Assembly (NCBI GenBank): GCA_965203795.1
Contig: OZ241915.1
Coordinates: forward strand, 2,976,001 to 3,040,000
Reading direction: 5' to 3'
DNA length: 64,000 bases
From: CBDBBY01 sp965203795
Lineage (GTDB): Bacteria; Pseudomonadota; Alphaproteobacteria; Rhodobacterales; Rhodobacteraceae
Shown one piece after another: positions 12,085 to 20,599 of this stretch (position 1 is its first letter; every line of letters begins with the position of its first letter). Below the pieces are notes generated by a model, which was given only the letters and a program-made list of their open reading frames with translations, ran no database searches and had not been told where the DNA came from. The translations under genes and the position numbers were made by a program.

Positions 12085-13335
12085 ATGCCAGCTCTTTGCC
12101 GGGACTGCGAATTCCAGTTCGACAGCGGCGGCATCTGCCCCGACTGCGGATCGCCGCGGGTCGTTTCGCATCCGGAGCTCTTTGAACTCTCAATTGCCCA
12201 TGTCGACTGCGACGCGTTCTACGCGTCGGTCGAGAAAAGGGATCGGCCGGAACTTCGGGACAAGCCGGTCATCGTGGGCGGCAGGAAGCGGGGAGTGGTG
12301 TCCACAGCGTGCTACATCGCCCGCATCCGGGGCGTACGATCCGCAATGCCGATGTTTCAAGCGCTTCGCTTGTGCCCAGACGCAGTAGTCCTCAAGCCCA
12401 ACATGGAGTCCTATGTGCTCGCCTCGAAGGCCATCAGGACCATGATGGACGACCTCACTCCGGCGATTGAGCCGTTGTCACTCGACGAGGCGTTCATGGA
12501 TCTGTCTGGAACCCGGCGCCTGCACGGCGCTCCTCCGGCAGTGCTGCTTTCCCGCCTTGTGAGGCGGATGGAAAGCGAAGTCGGCGTATCTGGCTCCATC
12601 GGGCTGTCGCACAACAAGTTCCTTGCGAAAATCGCCTCCGACCTGGAAAAGCCCCGAGGGTTCTCAATCATCGGCCGCAAAGAAACCGAGGAGTTTCTTG
12701 CGGAAAAGCCGGTCACGCTGATGTTCGGGGTCGGCGCAGCCACCCAGCGGCGCTTGAACCACCACGGCATCAAGACGTTCAGGGATCTTCGCTCCTGGAC
12801 CGAGCCGGAGTTGAAAGCCCGCTTCGGCGAATTCGGCGGACGGCTTTGGCATCTCTGCCGAGGAAAAGACGCGCGGCGGGTGAAGCGCGACCGGAGCACG
12901 AAAACCCTGTCCAGCGAGACCACGTTCCCCAAGGACATCGGCGATGCCGAGGAGCTGGACGGGCACGTGTGGAGGCTGTCGGAAAGGGTCGCGGACAGGC
13001 TCAAGGCGAAGCAGCTCGCCGGACGAACCGTCGTGCTCAAGCTGAAGCGCAGCAATCATTCGACTGTCACAAGGCGCGAAAGCATGCAGGAGCTGACCAA
13101 CATGGCCGAAATCGTGTACAGGACTGCGAGGGGTCTGCTCGACAGGTTTCCGGAATCCGGCCCGTTCCGCCTGATCGGCGTCGGCGTGACCGGGATTTCG
13201 AGGGTTTCGCCCGACGAAGACGTGCCGCCGCTTGACCCGGCAATGCGCCGCAAACTGGAGGTCGAGCGCGCGACCGACAGGATTCGGGCGAAGCACGGCC
13301 GAAGCGCCATCGTAAAAGGCCGCGCTCTGCGGTAG
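12085..13335 (+). CDS. dinB: DNA polymerase IV with N-terminal zinc ribbon
   Basis: A Y-family translesion polymerase. Residues 1-25 contain two C-x2-C pairs (LCRDC and GICPDC), a small zinc ribbon that E. coli DinB lacks. The polymerase core follows with HVDCDAFYASVE (first catalytic aspartates), YIARIRGVRSAMPM, the SLDEAFMDLSG palm motif (D-E pair) and a GSIGLSHNKFLAKIASD thumb segment. A helix-hairpin-helix (FGVGAATQRRLNHHGI) and little-finger domain complete the 416 residues. The C-terminus has no clear clamp-binding QLxLF motif. It stands alone; no ImuA/ImuB-type neighbours. Confidence 0.95.
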   Translation: MPALCRDCEFQFDSGGICPDCGSPRVVSHPELFELSIAHVDCDAFYASVEKRDRPELRDKPVIVGGRKRGVVSTACYIARIRGVRSAMPMFQALRLCPDAVVLKPNMESYVLASKAIRTMMDDLTPAIEPLSLDEAFMDLSGTRRLHGAPPAVLLSRLVRRMESEVGVSGSIGLSHNKFLAKIASDLEKPRGFSIIGRKETEEFLAEKPVTLMFGVGAATQRRLNHHGIKTFRDLRSWTEPELKARFGEFGGRLWHLCRGKDARRVKRDRSTKTLSSETTFPKDIGDAEELDGHVWRLSERVADRLKAKQLAGRTVVLKLKRSNHSTVTRRESMQELTNMAEIVYRTARGLLDRFPESGPFRLIGVGVTGISRVSPDEDVPPLDPAMRRKLEVERATDRIRAKHGRSAIVKGRALR

Positions 13336-13754
13336 ACCTGAAGCCACCTCGATACTTGCCACTGTTCTCGCTTTGCGCGAAGCAGCGCGGCCCAACCCCG
13401 AAAACATCGGTGGTTCACACCGCGCTGGCCGCCCGGCCCCGGCCGGAGTTCGCCGCCAACGAAGTGGCTCGCGGAACCGCCACGCAACGGGTGCGTGAAC
13501 GCGGTCCACAACCTGTCGTGCCCGCGTGCCGTCCCGCTCAGTGCTCCATTCGAACCAAGTGACAGAACACATAATGCCGTCGATTTGCGCTCCAATAATG
13601 CAGCCCGCAGTTGAAGCACGTCAATCGCGAGTCGTGCATCCGGAGACGCGTTTCACTCCGGACACCGGCAAACGCACTTGCACATGCACGTGAGAGAAGG
13701 TATCGATTTCCATCGGCGCTGCTGATTCTTTAAGTCATAATTCAAGGATAGATC
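13336..13754. other. Intergenic transition into an AT-richer patch
   Basis: No gene seen. GC content falls sharply from about 13,690 onward, marking the left edge of the foreign-looking patch. AAGGATAG at 13744-13751 serves as ribosome binding site for the next gene. Confidence 0.4.
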
Positions 13755-14411
13755 ATGAACTGGATAGCTGAAGATGCAATTAACCTGTTGATGTTTCTTG
13801 CTCCCGGTCTAGTTGCTGTCGGGATTTTTCGTTCGCTCACTTCCTACCCACCTCCAAACTTGTTTGATCAAGTTGTTCAGGCACTGATTTTTACGATTGT
13901 AGTGCATATTGCTTGCTGGGGGATTATTGATAAATTTGAAACTGGTACAGACGAAGGGCGCGTCTCCTGGACAGCACCTTATCCTCCGCATATTACGCTC
14001 CCACTTGCCGCATTATTTGGAATTTTCCTAGCAGCAACATATGGCAAGGACATATTTCATAAGCTGCTGCGCCCATTTGGCATAACTCGTGAAACATCTT
14101 TTCCTTCCGAATGGTATTCTGCGTTTCGTAAACATCCGAAATGTTATGTTGTTTTGTATCTTTCCGGGGAGAGGTACGTTTATGGATGGCCGGAAGAGTG
14201 GCCTAGTCAGCCTGACAAGGGCCATTTCAGACTTTCAGAGTACTCGTGGCTGACAACGGACGAAGTTGACGACGCAGTGTTTTTTGCGTATCCTAAGCAA
14301 GAACAGCTTGAGCAACCCCCTTATCGGGAGAGCATCTTGATTCCAGTTTCGGAAGTTGGTATAGTTGAGTTCATGGGAGTTCTTCCCGAAAAAGAGAATG
14401 CAGGGATTTAA
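13755..14411 (+). CDS. DUF6338-like membrane protein
   Basis: The 218-residue product has two N-terminal hydrophobic helices (about 7-27 and 40-56) and a third at about 78-93. A soluble C-terminal domain follows, with KCYVVLYLSGERYVYGWPEEWP and a strand-rich tail ILIPVSEVGIVEFMG. The SYPPPNLFDQVVQALIFT segment between helices 1 and 2 is what I associate with the DUF6338 family, of unknown function and common in accessory regions. Base composition is clearly lower in GC than dinB upstream. The stop is followed after 2 bases by a tiny proline-rich gene, so the two are probably co-translated. Decayed copies of its C-terminus lie at 14708-14812 and 15043-15198. Family name from memory. Confidence 0.75.
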   Translation: MNWIAEDAINLLMFLAPGLVAVGIFRSLTSYPPPNLFDQVVQALIFTIVVHIACWGIIDKFETGTDEGRVSWTAPYPPHITLPLAALFGIFLAATYGKDIFHKLLRPFGITRETSFPSEWYSAFRKHPKCYVVLYLSGERYVYGWPEEWPSQPDKGHFRLSEYSWLTTDEVDDAVFFAYPKQEQLEQPPYRESILIPVSEVGIVEFMGVLPEKENAGI

Positions 14412-14413
14412 AA

Positions 14414-14551
14414 ATGACCAAAGTACCGAATCCACCACCTTCCAAGTGGCCCACCTCTGGGAGAAAAGTGGGGGATGGCATATCCCCTAAACCACCCGGA
14501 CATAGAAGGCCGCCGCCGCCGCCTGCGCCGCCACCGAAAAAGCCGGGATGA
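14414..14551 (+). CDS. Small proline-rich protein, copy 1
   Basis: A 45-codon gene starting 2 bases after the DUF6338-like stop. It begins MTKVPNPPPSK and ends with the run RRPPPPPAPPPKKPG; Pro is over one third of the residues and the rest is mostly basic. Two further genes in the next 1.1 kb encode the same pattern (M-x-K-x-PN-x-P-x-K at the start, a polyproline/basic tail). Conservation across copies with divergent middles argues that it is real. No signal peptide or hydrophobic helix. Function unknown; the tail could bind a proline-recognising partner or the membrane protein encoded upstream. Confidence 0.72.
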   Translation: MTKVPNPPPSKWPTSGRKVGDGISPKPPGHRRPPPPPAPPPKKPG

Positions 14552-14707
14552 CGAAGCCGAAGTTTCGGAGGAATTCTGTTGGCGGTATAGCAGGACAACG
14601 TGAACCCGGATCGCGCAATGGGCTAACGACCGTCAGCTGATTCAGCTTTGAATTGATCTGTCGCCGAGGTTGCCCGGTTAAGCTTGTAGATCTTCGCGGG
14701 ATTAGAA

Positions 14708-14812
14708 CGGATTTTGTATCCCCAAGATCACAAAACGTTTTCCAATGATTACCGTGTTCTTGAGTTCGTATTGATTGCCGCTTCGAAAATTGTCAGTGTA
14801 GAGCTCTTGAAA
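14708..14812 (+). pseudogene. DUF6338-like C-terminal remnant, unit 2
   Basis: Translation in the frame of the following small gene gives YPQDHKTF...YRVLEFVLIAASKIVSVELL, which aligns with the intact C-terminus YPKQEQLE...YRESILIPVSEVGIVEFM. Nothing upstream in 14552-14700 resembles the rest of the protein. It is therefore the 3' end of a second, otherwise lost copy, sitting at the same place relative to its proline-rich gene. Confidence 0.65.
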
Positions 14813-14845
14813 CCGCCTTCCAACAATTATGCAGGAGATAGACGA

Positions 14846-14986
14846 ATGGCCAAAGTGCCGAATCCTTCACCTTTCAAATCTCAGAATTTTGATCGAAAAG
14901 GACAGCGCGGAGCGACAGCGAAATTGCCACCAACTATAAGGAAACCAAAACCAACGCCGCCACCGCCGCTAAAGAGGCTGAGTTGA
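14846..14986 (+). CDS. Small proline-rich protein, copy 2
   Basis: A 46-codon gene with AGGAG 8 bases before the ATG. It starts MAKVPNPSPFK and ends KPKPTPPPPLKRLS. The N-terminal MxKxPNPxPxK and basic-polyproline tail match copies 1 and 3, while the middle (SQNFDRKGQRGATAKLP) is unrelated in detail. The open frame continues upstream through the DUF6338 remnant, but the ribosome binding site favours this start. Confidence 0.68.
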   Translation: MAKVPNPSPFKSQNFDRKGQRGATAKLPPTIRKPKPTPPPPLKRLS

Positions 14987-15042
14987 CCAAAAAAATGATC
15001 ATGTAGCAACTTTTTTCTGATCTAGTCCGCCGGGGTTGAGTT

Positions 15043-15198
15043 GAGATTCTGGAATGCGCACCTCTGACTAGGAAAGAAGTTGATGAGATGAAAAGTTCGC
15101 CGATCACAGGCAGGAGCAAATCGGTCCGCTTTCACTTTAGGGAAGCATTTCGATTTCAGTTCTGGAATTTGGTAAGGTTGAATTCACGGAATCGCTGC
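15043..15198 (+). pseudogene. DUF6338-like C-terminal remnant, unit 3 (frameshifted)
   Basis: Two frames carry successive pieces of the DUF6338-like C-terminus. First ILECAPLTRKEVDEMK (15043-15090), matching RLSEYSWLTTDEVDDA. Then, after a frameshift, ISISVLEFGKVEFTESL (15147-15197), matching ILIPVSEVGIVEFMGVL. The remnant ends 28 bases before the third proline-rich start. This is sequence-level evidence of a third tandem unit in decay. Confidence 0.6.
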
Positions 15199-15226
15199 GA
15201 GAAACGGAAGATGAGCTGAGCAGAAA

Positions 15227-16666
15227 ATGGCCAAAGAACCGAACCCACCTCCTTCCAAGCGGAAAACTTCTCGGGAAAAATTCCAAGATGGCACAGCATT
15301 TGAACCGCCGCCCGGGTATAGAAGACCGCCGCCTCCACCGTTGCCGCCGAGAACGTCGGTTCAAGAATTCGGCACTGGAAGACGAGGAAGCTCGCTGCAA
15401 TCCAAGGTGGGAAAGCTTCCAGCGCCGCTCGCGAACGGTCGCCACCACTCCGACCCCGGCACCCGATTCCGTCCAGGATTCGGACAGTCGCCGCCGCTGC
15501 TCTCCGGCAGGGAGCGCGAACAAAGCGATATCGCTTGGGAGTTGAAAGGGATTACGGAAGGCGCACCCGCGACCAGCCATATCGCGTTGATCGGCCCGCG
15601 CGGCAATGGAAAGACCGCTCTCCTCGGATGGGTCGCCGATGAAACACTCGAACTCGGTAGCCATGGCGCCGAGTGTCTCCAGCTCACGGGCGGCAGCTTT
15701 GCGTCGGCCGATGGCCTTGTACTGAATTTAGCCCGGCCGGAATGGCTTCGTCGGGGCAGCGCGCCCGGCGTCCTCATGGCCATCGAAGACATCGCAAGTC
15801 AGCTGTTCGCCGGCGCCTCGCTGAGCGCTGGGAGCGAATGCGTGGCGGAACGCTTGATCGGGCCCGTACTGGAGCGGCGGGCGAGAGAGAAGCTGGTGCT
15901 GCTGGTCGACGAAGCCCACATCATGGGGCGTTACCAGGATACGGTCCGCAAGTTCTTCAACGCTGTGCAAATCGTAAGCCGGAAACATCCGCTGCTGCTG
16001 ATCCTTGCCGGCACGCCGGACCTCGCAACCAAGCTGAATGTACCGGACGCGACTTTCTGGAGCCGCCTGCGCAAGATCGGCATCGGCCGCCTTTCGGAAG
16101 ACGCGTCCCGCGAAGCGCTGCGCAAGCCACTTGCACGCATGGGCTACGGAATTGCTGAAGATGCGCTGGACCGGTCTGTCGACGTGGCGCAGCGCTACCC
16201 GTTTTTCCTCCAACTCGTAGGCGCTGCCCTCAGTCGGGCCGCGATTGATCAGCCGGATGACCTCGAGCCGGAGCGTGTCATCGGACTTGTGATCGCGAAC
16301 TCGGCGTTTGAATCAAGCCGAATCCAGCGCACGGCATACTGCGAGGAAAGGTACGACGAGTTGCGCGCAGCCGCGCTGGTCCCGGCCGCAGAAGCGGTAG
16401 CGAAGCTGTTTGCTGGCCAGGAAAATCGGAAAGTTGTCCCCGTCGGCAAGGTCGAGGCCGCTGTCGCCGAGGCGGTCGACGACGACATCAAGGCGGAAGC
16501 CGAAGCTGCCGGTGCGCGCGATCCCGCGCTTTGGGCACAAAGGGAACTCCACAACCTCGGCTTCATTTGGAGCCGAATTGGCGGAGCGCACGAATGCGAG
16601 CCCGGAATTCCGTCCCTCATGGACTACGTGCTTTGGAGAGCAAAGATCGCGGCGGCGGATAAATGA
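15227..16666 (+). CDS. AAA ATPase fused to proline-rich protein copy 3
   Basis: The 479-residue frame starts MAKEPNPPPSK, continues to PPPGYRRPPPPPLPPR (about residue 42), then a linker of about 40 residues, then an ATPase beginning near RFRPGFGQSPPLLSGRE. The ATPase has Walker A GPRGNGKTALL (about 122-132), Walker B LVLLVDEAH (about 222-230) and a sensor-like LLILAGTPDL, as in AAA_16/Orc-like ATPases that respond to a bound partner or signal. Composition switches from AT-richer to strongly GC-rich near 15,390, so the peptide part and the ATPase part have different histories. The join is in frame with no stop. The original ATPase start is not visible; a sequencing frameshift could also produce the fusion. 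Confidence 0.8.
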   Translation: MAKEPNPPPSKRKTSREKFQDGTAFEPPPGYRRPPPPPLPPRTSVQEFGTGRRGSSLQSKVGKLPAPLANGRHHSDPGTRFRPGFGQSPPLLSGREREQSDIAWELKGITEGAPATSHIALIGPRGNGKTALLGWVADETLELGSHGAECLQLTGGSFASADGLVLNLARPEWLRRGSAPGVLMAIEDIASQLFAGASLSAGSECVAERLIGPVLERRAREKLVLLVDEAHIMGRYQDTVRKFFNAVQIVSRKHPLLLILAGTPDLATKLNVPDATFWSRLRKIGIGRLSEDASREALRKPLARMGYGIAEDALDRSVDVAQRYPFFLQLVGAALSRAAIDQPDDLEPERVIGLVIANSAFESSRIQRTAYCEERYDELRAAALVPAAEAVAKLFAGQENRKVVPVGKVEAAVAEAVDDDIKAEAEAAGARDPALWAQRELHNLGFIWSRIGGAHECEPGIPSLMDYVLWRAKIAAADK

Positions 16667-16957
16667 GGCGAGTCCTCAAGACGTTCCGGGCTGGCGCCTG
16701 AACGTCGGAGCATCCGTAAACGCCCGTTCGCTTCGGCCGATTCTGCGGACCGGTCATTCGCAGCGGAATGTCTGTTTCCGTTCCGGCAACGACTCGCCCT
16801 CGCGCTCGTGTCGAGAACAATTGATTTCCTCGGATGCTTCCGGAACCGCATCGTTCGCATTTGGGACAGCGTGTAGCCAATTGCGCCTCAATCCCGCGAA
16901 CGGAAAACTGGACCGATGCCCGGCCGTAGCCCGACTGCCGGATTGGGACTGCCTGGA

Positions 16958-17818
16958 TCATTCCGCAGCCCGCAATTCCGTCTGGCGCCCCAACGCCACA
17001 AGCCTCTCGATTACGGACGCGAGCGTCAGCCGGAACTCGTCAAACCGGCCGTTGGGTCGTGCCGTTTGCTCGTCGAGGTAAAGCGCGCGGTCGACTTCGA
17101 TCTGCACCATATGCTGGTTCGCACCTGGCCGACCGTACTTGTGGGCGACGTACGCTCCCGAAAACGGGGAGTTCCGCCCCACATTGAATCCGGCATCCGA
17201 AAACGCCTGGTGGACCTGAGCAACTATCGACGGGGCGCAGGACTTTCCGAACCGGTCGCCGAGAACGACTTCCGGCTTGAACCCCTTGGCGTGGCAGGTG
17301 GGCGAAATCGACTCGTGCGGCATGGAATGGCAGTCGAACAGGATCGCCGTTCCGAACTGGGACAGGGACTCGCGAAGCAGGGACCTGAGCCGCAAATGGT
17401 AAGGGTAGTAGTAGCGGGCCATGCGGCCGTCGACCTCCTGCCGACTCAGTTTTCTGGAATAGATGCTCGCGCCGCCTCCTGCGACCCTTGGGATCACGCC
17501 GAATCCGGCGCACACTCGAGGCGTAACGCGTGCGTCCTGAACCCCGTCGATCAATTCGGGATCAAGCTCGTCCGGCCGCCGGTTGAGGTCCACGAAGGCC
17601 CGCGGCGCCGTTCCGCAGATGAGCGGTGCCCCCAACGCGGGCGCGGCGTCGAAGAGTCTGTCCACGAACGCGTCTTCCGACGCCCTCAGCTCGCCGACCG
17701 CGAGCTTGGACTGGCTTACGAACTCGCTTGAGTACGCGCGCCCGCTGTGCGGCGACGCGAAAACCGCCGCACTTCTGCGCACACGCGGGAGATACTCCCG
17801 GAACGGCGGGATGTTCAT
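16958..17818 (-). CDS. N-formylglutamate amidohydrolase
   Basis: Hydrolyses N-formyl-L-glutamate to formate and glutamate, as in the last step of one histidine breakdown route. The 286-residue protein carries VFASPHSGR near the N-terminus, RAFVDLNRRPDELDP, CHSMPH with the metal-binding histidines, and GRPGANQHMVQIEVDRALYL near the C-terminus, all typical of the family. ATG at 17818 is preferred over an upstream frame extension of 85 codons that has no family match. No hut genes are nearby, so another N-formyl amino acid is possible. Confidence 0.9.
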   Translation of the reverse strand: MNIPPFREYLPRVRRSAAVFASPHSGRAYSSEFVSQSKLAVGELRASEDAFVDRLFDAAPALGAPLICGTAPRAFVDLNRRPDELDPELIDGVQDARVTPRVCAGFGVIPRVAGGGASIYSRKLSRQEVDGRMARYYYPYHLRLRSLLRESLSQFGTAILFDCHSMPHESISPTCHAKGFKPEVVLGDRFGKSCAPSIVAQVHQAFSDAGFNVGRNSPFSGAYVAHKYGRPGANQHMVQIEVDRALYLDEQTARPNGRFDEFRLTLASVIERLVALGRQTELRAAE

Positions 17819-18078
17819 TCTGCTCGGCCTTGTGTTTTTTTGTGCACGATAGCCGGAATCAACCAAGTCTTCCAGTGGAATCTTCGTTGGCATCCATATG
17901 TTGTGCCAAACGCTCGTCGATTCCGTCCGCGCTGCGGGCCGGCGGTACGAGATGCCTTGCCGCGACGCGAGGCTGACCGCACAAATGCCGAATGCGCCCG
18001 GCTGCGTTCGCCGAATCCCGTTGCAAATCGGTCGAGGCAATTCTATAGGCAGCCGGAATGGACTCGGCGGCATTTGCC

Positions 18079-18153
<75 letters not shown>

Positions 18154-18219
18154 GTTCCGGCCGGAGCCTGCGTTCGGCCCCCAATGGCGCTTCACGCGCC
18201 GTGAAAACAGGAAAAGGCC

Positions 18220-18345
18220 ATGAAGGTCAGGAATTCGCTGCGCTCGCTGAAATCGCGCCACCGGGAATGCCGCGTCGTGCGCCGGAAGGGACGCGTGTTC
18301 GTCATCAACAAGCACCAGAAGAAATTCAAGGCGCGCCAAGGCTGA
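18220..18345 (+). CDS. rpmJ: 50S ribosomal protein L36, alphaproteobacterial form
   Basis: A 41-codon gene too short for most ORF filters. The translation MKVRNSLRSLKSRH...CRVVRRKGRVFVIN...KFKARQG is the 41-residue L36 of Alphaproteobacteria. This form has only one of the four zinc-binding residues (Cys18) of the standard L36. AAAAGG precedes the ATG. It directly follows tRNA-Val. Confidence 0.95.
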   Translation: MKVRNSLRSLKSRHRECRVVRRKGRVFVINKHQKKFKARQG

Positions 18346-18402
18346 GTTCGGCCCGCAGCCGCGCGAGGGCCGTCAGGTCAACGATGCGGTCCGTCTTGGA
18401 AT

Positions 18403-18705
18403 CTATTCCGCGTTCGAGAGCGCCAACATCTGCTTTCCGGGGCGGTCGAGCCGCCTGATCTCGCCGCGCACCTCCAGTTCGAGCTTGATGGTCGTGGTGT
18501 GCCATCCGACCGAGCCCAGCCGCGCCTTGACGTCCGGCGCCAGTCGGGCGCCTGTTCTTGCGGGAAGCTCGGAAAACGGTGCCTCGCCATCGGCCAGCAC
18601 TTCGAGAATGGCCGCCCGCACGGCGTCGAATTTCCATTTTGGGATCCTGGTAATCCCCGGCTTGCCGGGATTCGGTGTCCTGCATTCCACGCGCTCTTCA
18701 GCCAT
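18403..18705 (-). CDS. Conserved small protein, DUF6958-like
   Basis: A 100-residue soluble protein with ITRIPKWKFDAVRAAILEVL at about 19-38 and LGSVGWHTTTIKLELEVRGE at about 63-82. I recognise this as a widespread small family of unknown function (probably DUF6958); a winged-helix-like fold is plausible from the helix-helix-strand pattern. It is divergent from the TRAP operon and might be mistaken for its regulator, but no evidence supports that. Confidence 0.7.
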   Translation of the reverse strand: MAEERVECRTPNPGKPGITRIPKWKFDAVRAAILEVLADGEAPFSELPARTGARLAPDVKARLGSVGWHTTTIKLELEVRGEIRRLDRPGKQMLALSNAE

Positions 18706-18944
18706 CGGCTCAAACCCTCCTGAATCCCTGCGGACTCCGGCATCCGCCGGGCGCCGCCGTCACGCTTCCCGCTTGGCCGATTGCGAGCGTCCGTTCCCGC
18801 CCCCGCTCCGCTGGAGACGAGGTCCGCATCCTGCGCTTGCGGCAATGGTTTGAAAAACCAATCCGCAGAATTTAACAAGTCCAAGAGCCGGCAGCCTAAT
18901 CCCGCGCCGGCAAACCCTGGATCCACGCCGCCAAGGAGGCACCC

Positions 18945-19922
18945 ATGAGATTTCTAGCACCGATCGCCGCAGCGGGCCTTGCGCTCGCAGCTCCGGCCGC
19001 CGAAGCGCAAACGGTTTGGAACCTCGCCACTGCGTACAAGGAAGACAACTTCCATACCCGGAACATCGCGAGGTTCGCCGAGGACGTGGAGGAAATGACC
19101 GGCGGCGACCTCCGAATCGTCATCCATTCGAACGCCTCGCTGCTGAAGATGCCCGAAATCAAGCGCGGGATTCAGACAGGCCAGGTCCAAGCAGGGGAGA
19201 TCCTGCTTTCGGCGTACGGATCGGAGGATCCGTTCTTCGAAGTCGACGGCATACCGTTCATCTCGCAGGGCCAGATGACCGCGTGGCAGGTCTACGAGCT
19301 GACTCTGCCATACATCCGCGAGAAGCTTGCCGAGCAGGGCCTGATGCCGCTGTTCTCGGTGCCGTGGCAGGGCCAGGGGCTTTACGCGCAGAAGCCTATC
19401 AATTCGACTTCGGACTTCGAGGGGGTCAAGTTCCGCGCCTACAATGCGCTGACCGCCCGGCTGGCCGAGCTGATGGGAGCGATTCCGACGACCGTTCAGT
19501 CGGCCGAAGTGCCGCAGGCGTTCGCAACCGGGGTGGTATCCGCGATGGTGACTTCCGCGACCACCGGGAACGACACCAAGGCATGGGATTTCACGACGCA
19601 CTTCTACGACGTTAACGCGATGAACAACAAAAACATGGTCATCGTGAACGGCGATGCGTTCGAAGCCTTGTCGGAGGAATCCCAAGCGGCGGTGCTGGCG
19701 GCGGCCGCGAAGGCGGAGGCTCGGGGCTGGATCACCAGCAACGCGCTGCAGGCCGGACTGACTGCGAATCTCGCCGCGAACGGGATGACCGTCGCCGCTC
19801 CGGGACCGGAGCTGCTTGCTGAGCTCCGCGCCATCGGGCGCCAAATGGTGGATGAATGGCTCGAGAAGGCCGGAGAGCGTGGCGCCGAGTTCATCGCGGC
19901 GTACGAGGCTCTGGGGGGCTGA
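18945..19922 (+). CDS. dctP: TRAP transporter solute-binding protein, DctP family
   Basis: Periplasmic binding protein for a carboxylate or amino-acid-like substrate. The 325 residues start with a signal peptide (MRFLAPIAAAGLALAAPAAEA, cleaved before QTVW). The body has FVKFRAY-like GVKFRAYNALTARLAELMGA, whose arginine usually holds the substrate carboxylate, and PTTVQSAEVPQAFATGVVSAM. GGAGG lies 7-11 bases upstream. First gene of the block running to 28.9 kb. Confidence 0.93.
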   Translation: MRFLAPIAAAGLALAAPAAEAQTVWNLATAYKEDNFHTRNIARFAEDVEEMTGGDLRIVIHSNASLLKMPEIKRGIQTGQVQAGEILLSAYGSEDPFFEVDGIPFISQGQMTAWQVYELTLPYIREKLAEQGLMPLFSVPWQGQGLYAQKPINSTSDFEGVKFRAYNALTARLAELMGAIPTTVQSAEVPQAFATGVVSAMVTSATTGNDTKAWDFTTHFYDVNAMNNKNMVIVNGDAFEALSEESQAAVLAAAAKAEARGWITSNALQAGLTANLAANGMTVAAPGPELLAELRAIGRQMVDEWLEKAGERGAEFIAAYEALGG

Positions 19923-19965
19923 TTCCGGTGGCCGCGCCGCAGCGCTGCCCGGCCAGCACGGTTCC

Positions 19966-20520
19966 GTGCAGTTGCTGCGCGCGGCTCTAGACCGCCTCTA
20001 CTTGTGGAGCGCCTATCTGGGCGCCGCCTTCATCGTCGGCATCGGCGCGCTGATTGCCGCCCAAGTCGTGGGCAGGGAGTTCGGCACCCAAGTCAAGGGT
20101 GCCGACGACCTTACCGCATGGAGCGTCGTTGCCGCGGGCTTCCTTCCTCTTGCGCACACCTACCGCAAGAACGGACAAATCAGGGTCACTCTTCTTGTCG
20201 AGCGGTTCGAAGGCGCTGCAAGGCGCGCCGCCGAGTTCATCGCGATGGCATTGGCGGTATTTTTCGTGGGGTACCTTTGCTACTCCGCAACCGACATGGT
20301 CTGGGACTCGTTCCGCTTCAAGGATCTGTCGCACGGCCTGATCGTCGTACCGATCTGGATACCGCAGGTTTCGGTCGCGGTCGGCACTCTGATTCTGCTC
20401 ATCGCCATTCTGGACGACATCGTGTGCTCGATGCTCGGCCGCGAGCCTTCGTACTTGAAATCGGCCCGCGAGAACGCGGAGCAGTTCCCGGAGCTCAAGG
20501 ACATGCCGGGCCCGGACTGA
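19966..20520 (+). CDS. dctQ: TRAP transporter small permease, DctQ family
   Basis: A four-helix membrane protein of about 184 residues: helices near 10-30, 50-66, 88-108 and 128-150, with the family segment GADDLTAWSVVAAGFLPLAHTYRKNGQIRV (positions about 40-70). No ATG is available in the gap after dctP, so the GTG at 19966 is taken as start; an in-frame extension upstream would overlap dctP. Partners DctP and DctM flank it. Confidence 0.9.
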   Translation: MQLLRAALDRLYLWSAYLGAAFIVGIGALIAAQVVGREFGTQVKGADDLTAWSVVAAGFLPLAHTYRKNGQIRVTLLVERFEGAARRAAEFIAMALAVFFVGYLCYSATDMVWDSFRFKDLSHGLIVVPIWIPQVSVAVGTLILLIAILDDIVCSMLGREPSYLKSARENAEQFPELKDMPGPD

Positions 20521-20599
20521 TGCGCCTGCCCGATCCGTCCAAATCCTGCGTTCCGAACCCGCCCGCGCGGGTGGGCCGCAAGAACGCGCCGGGGCCGAC

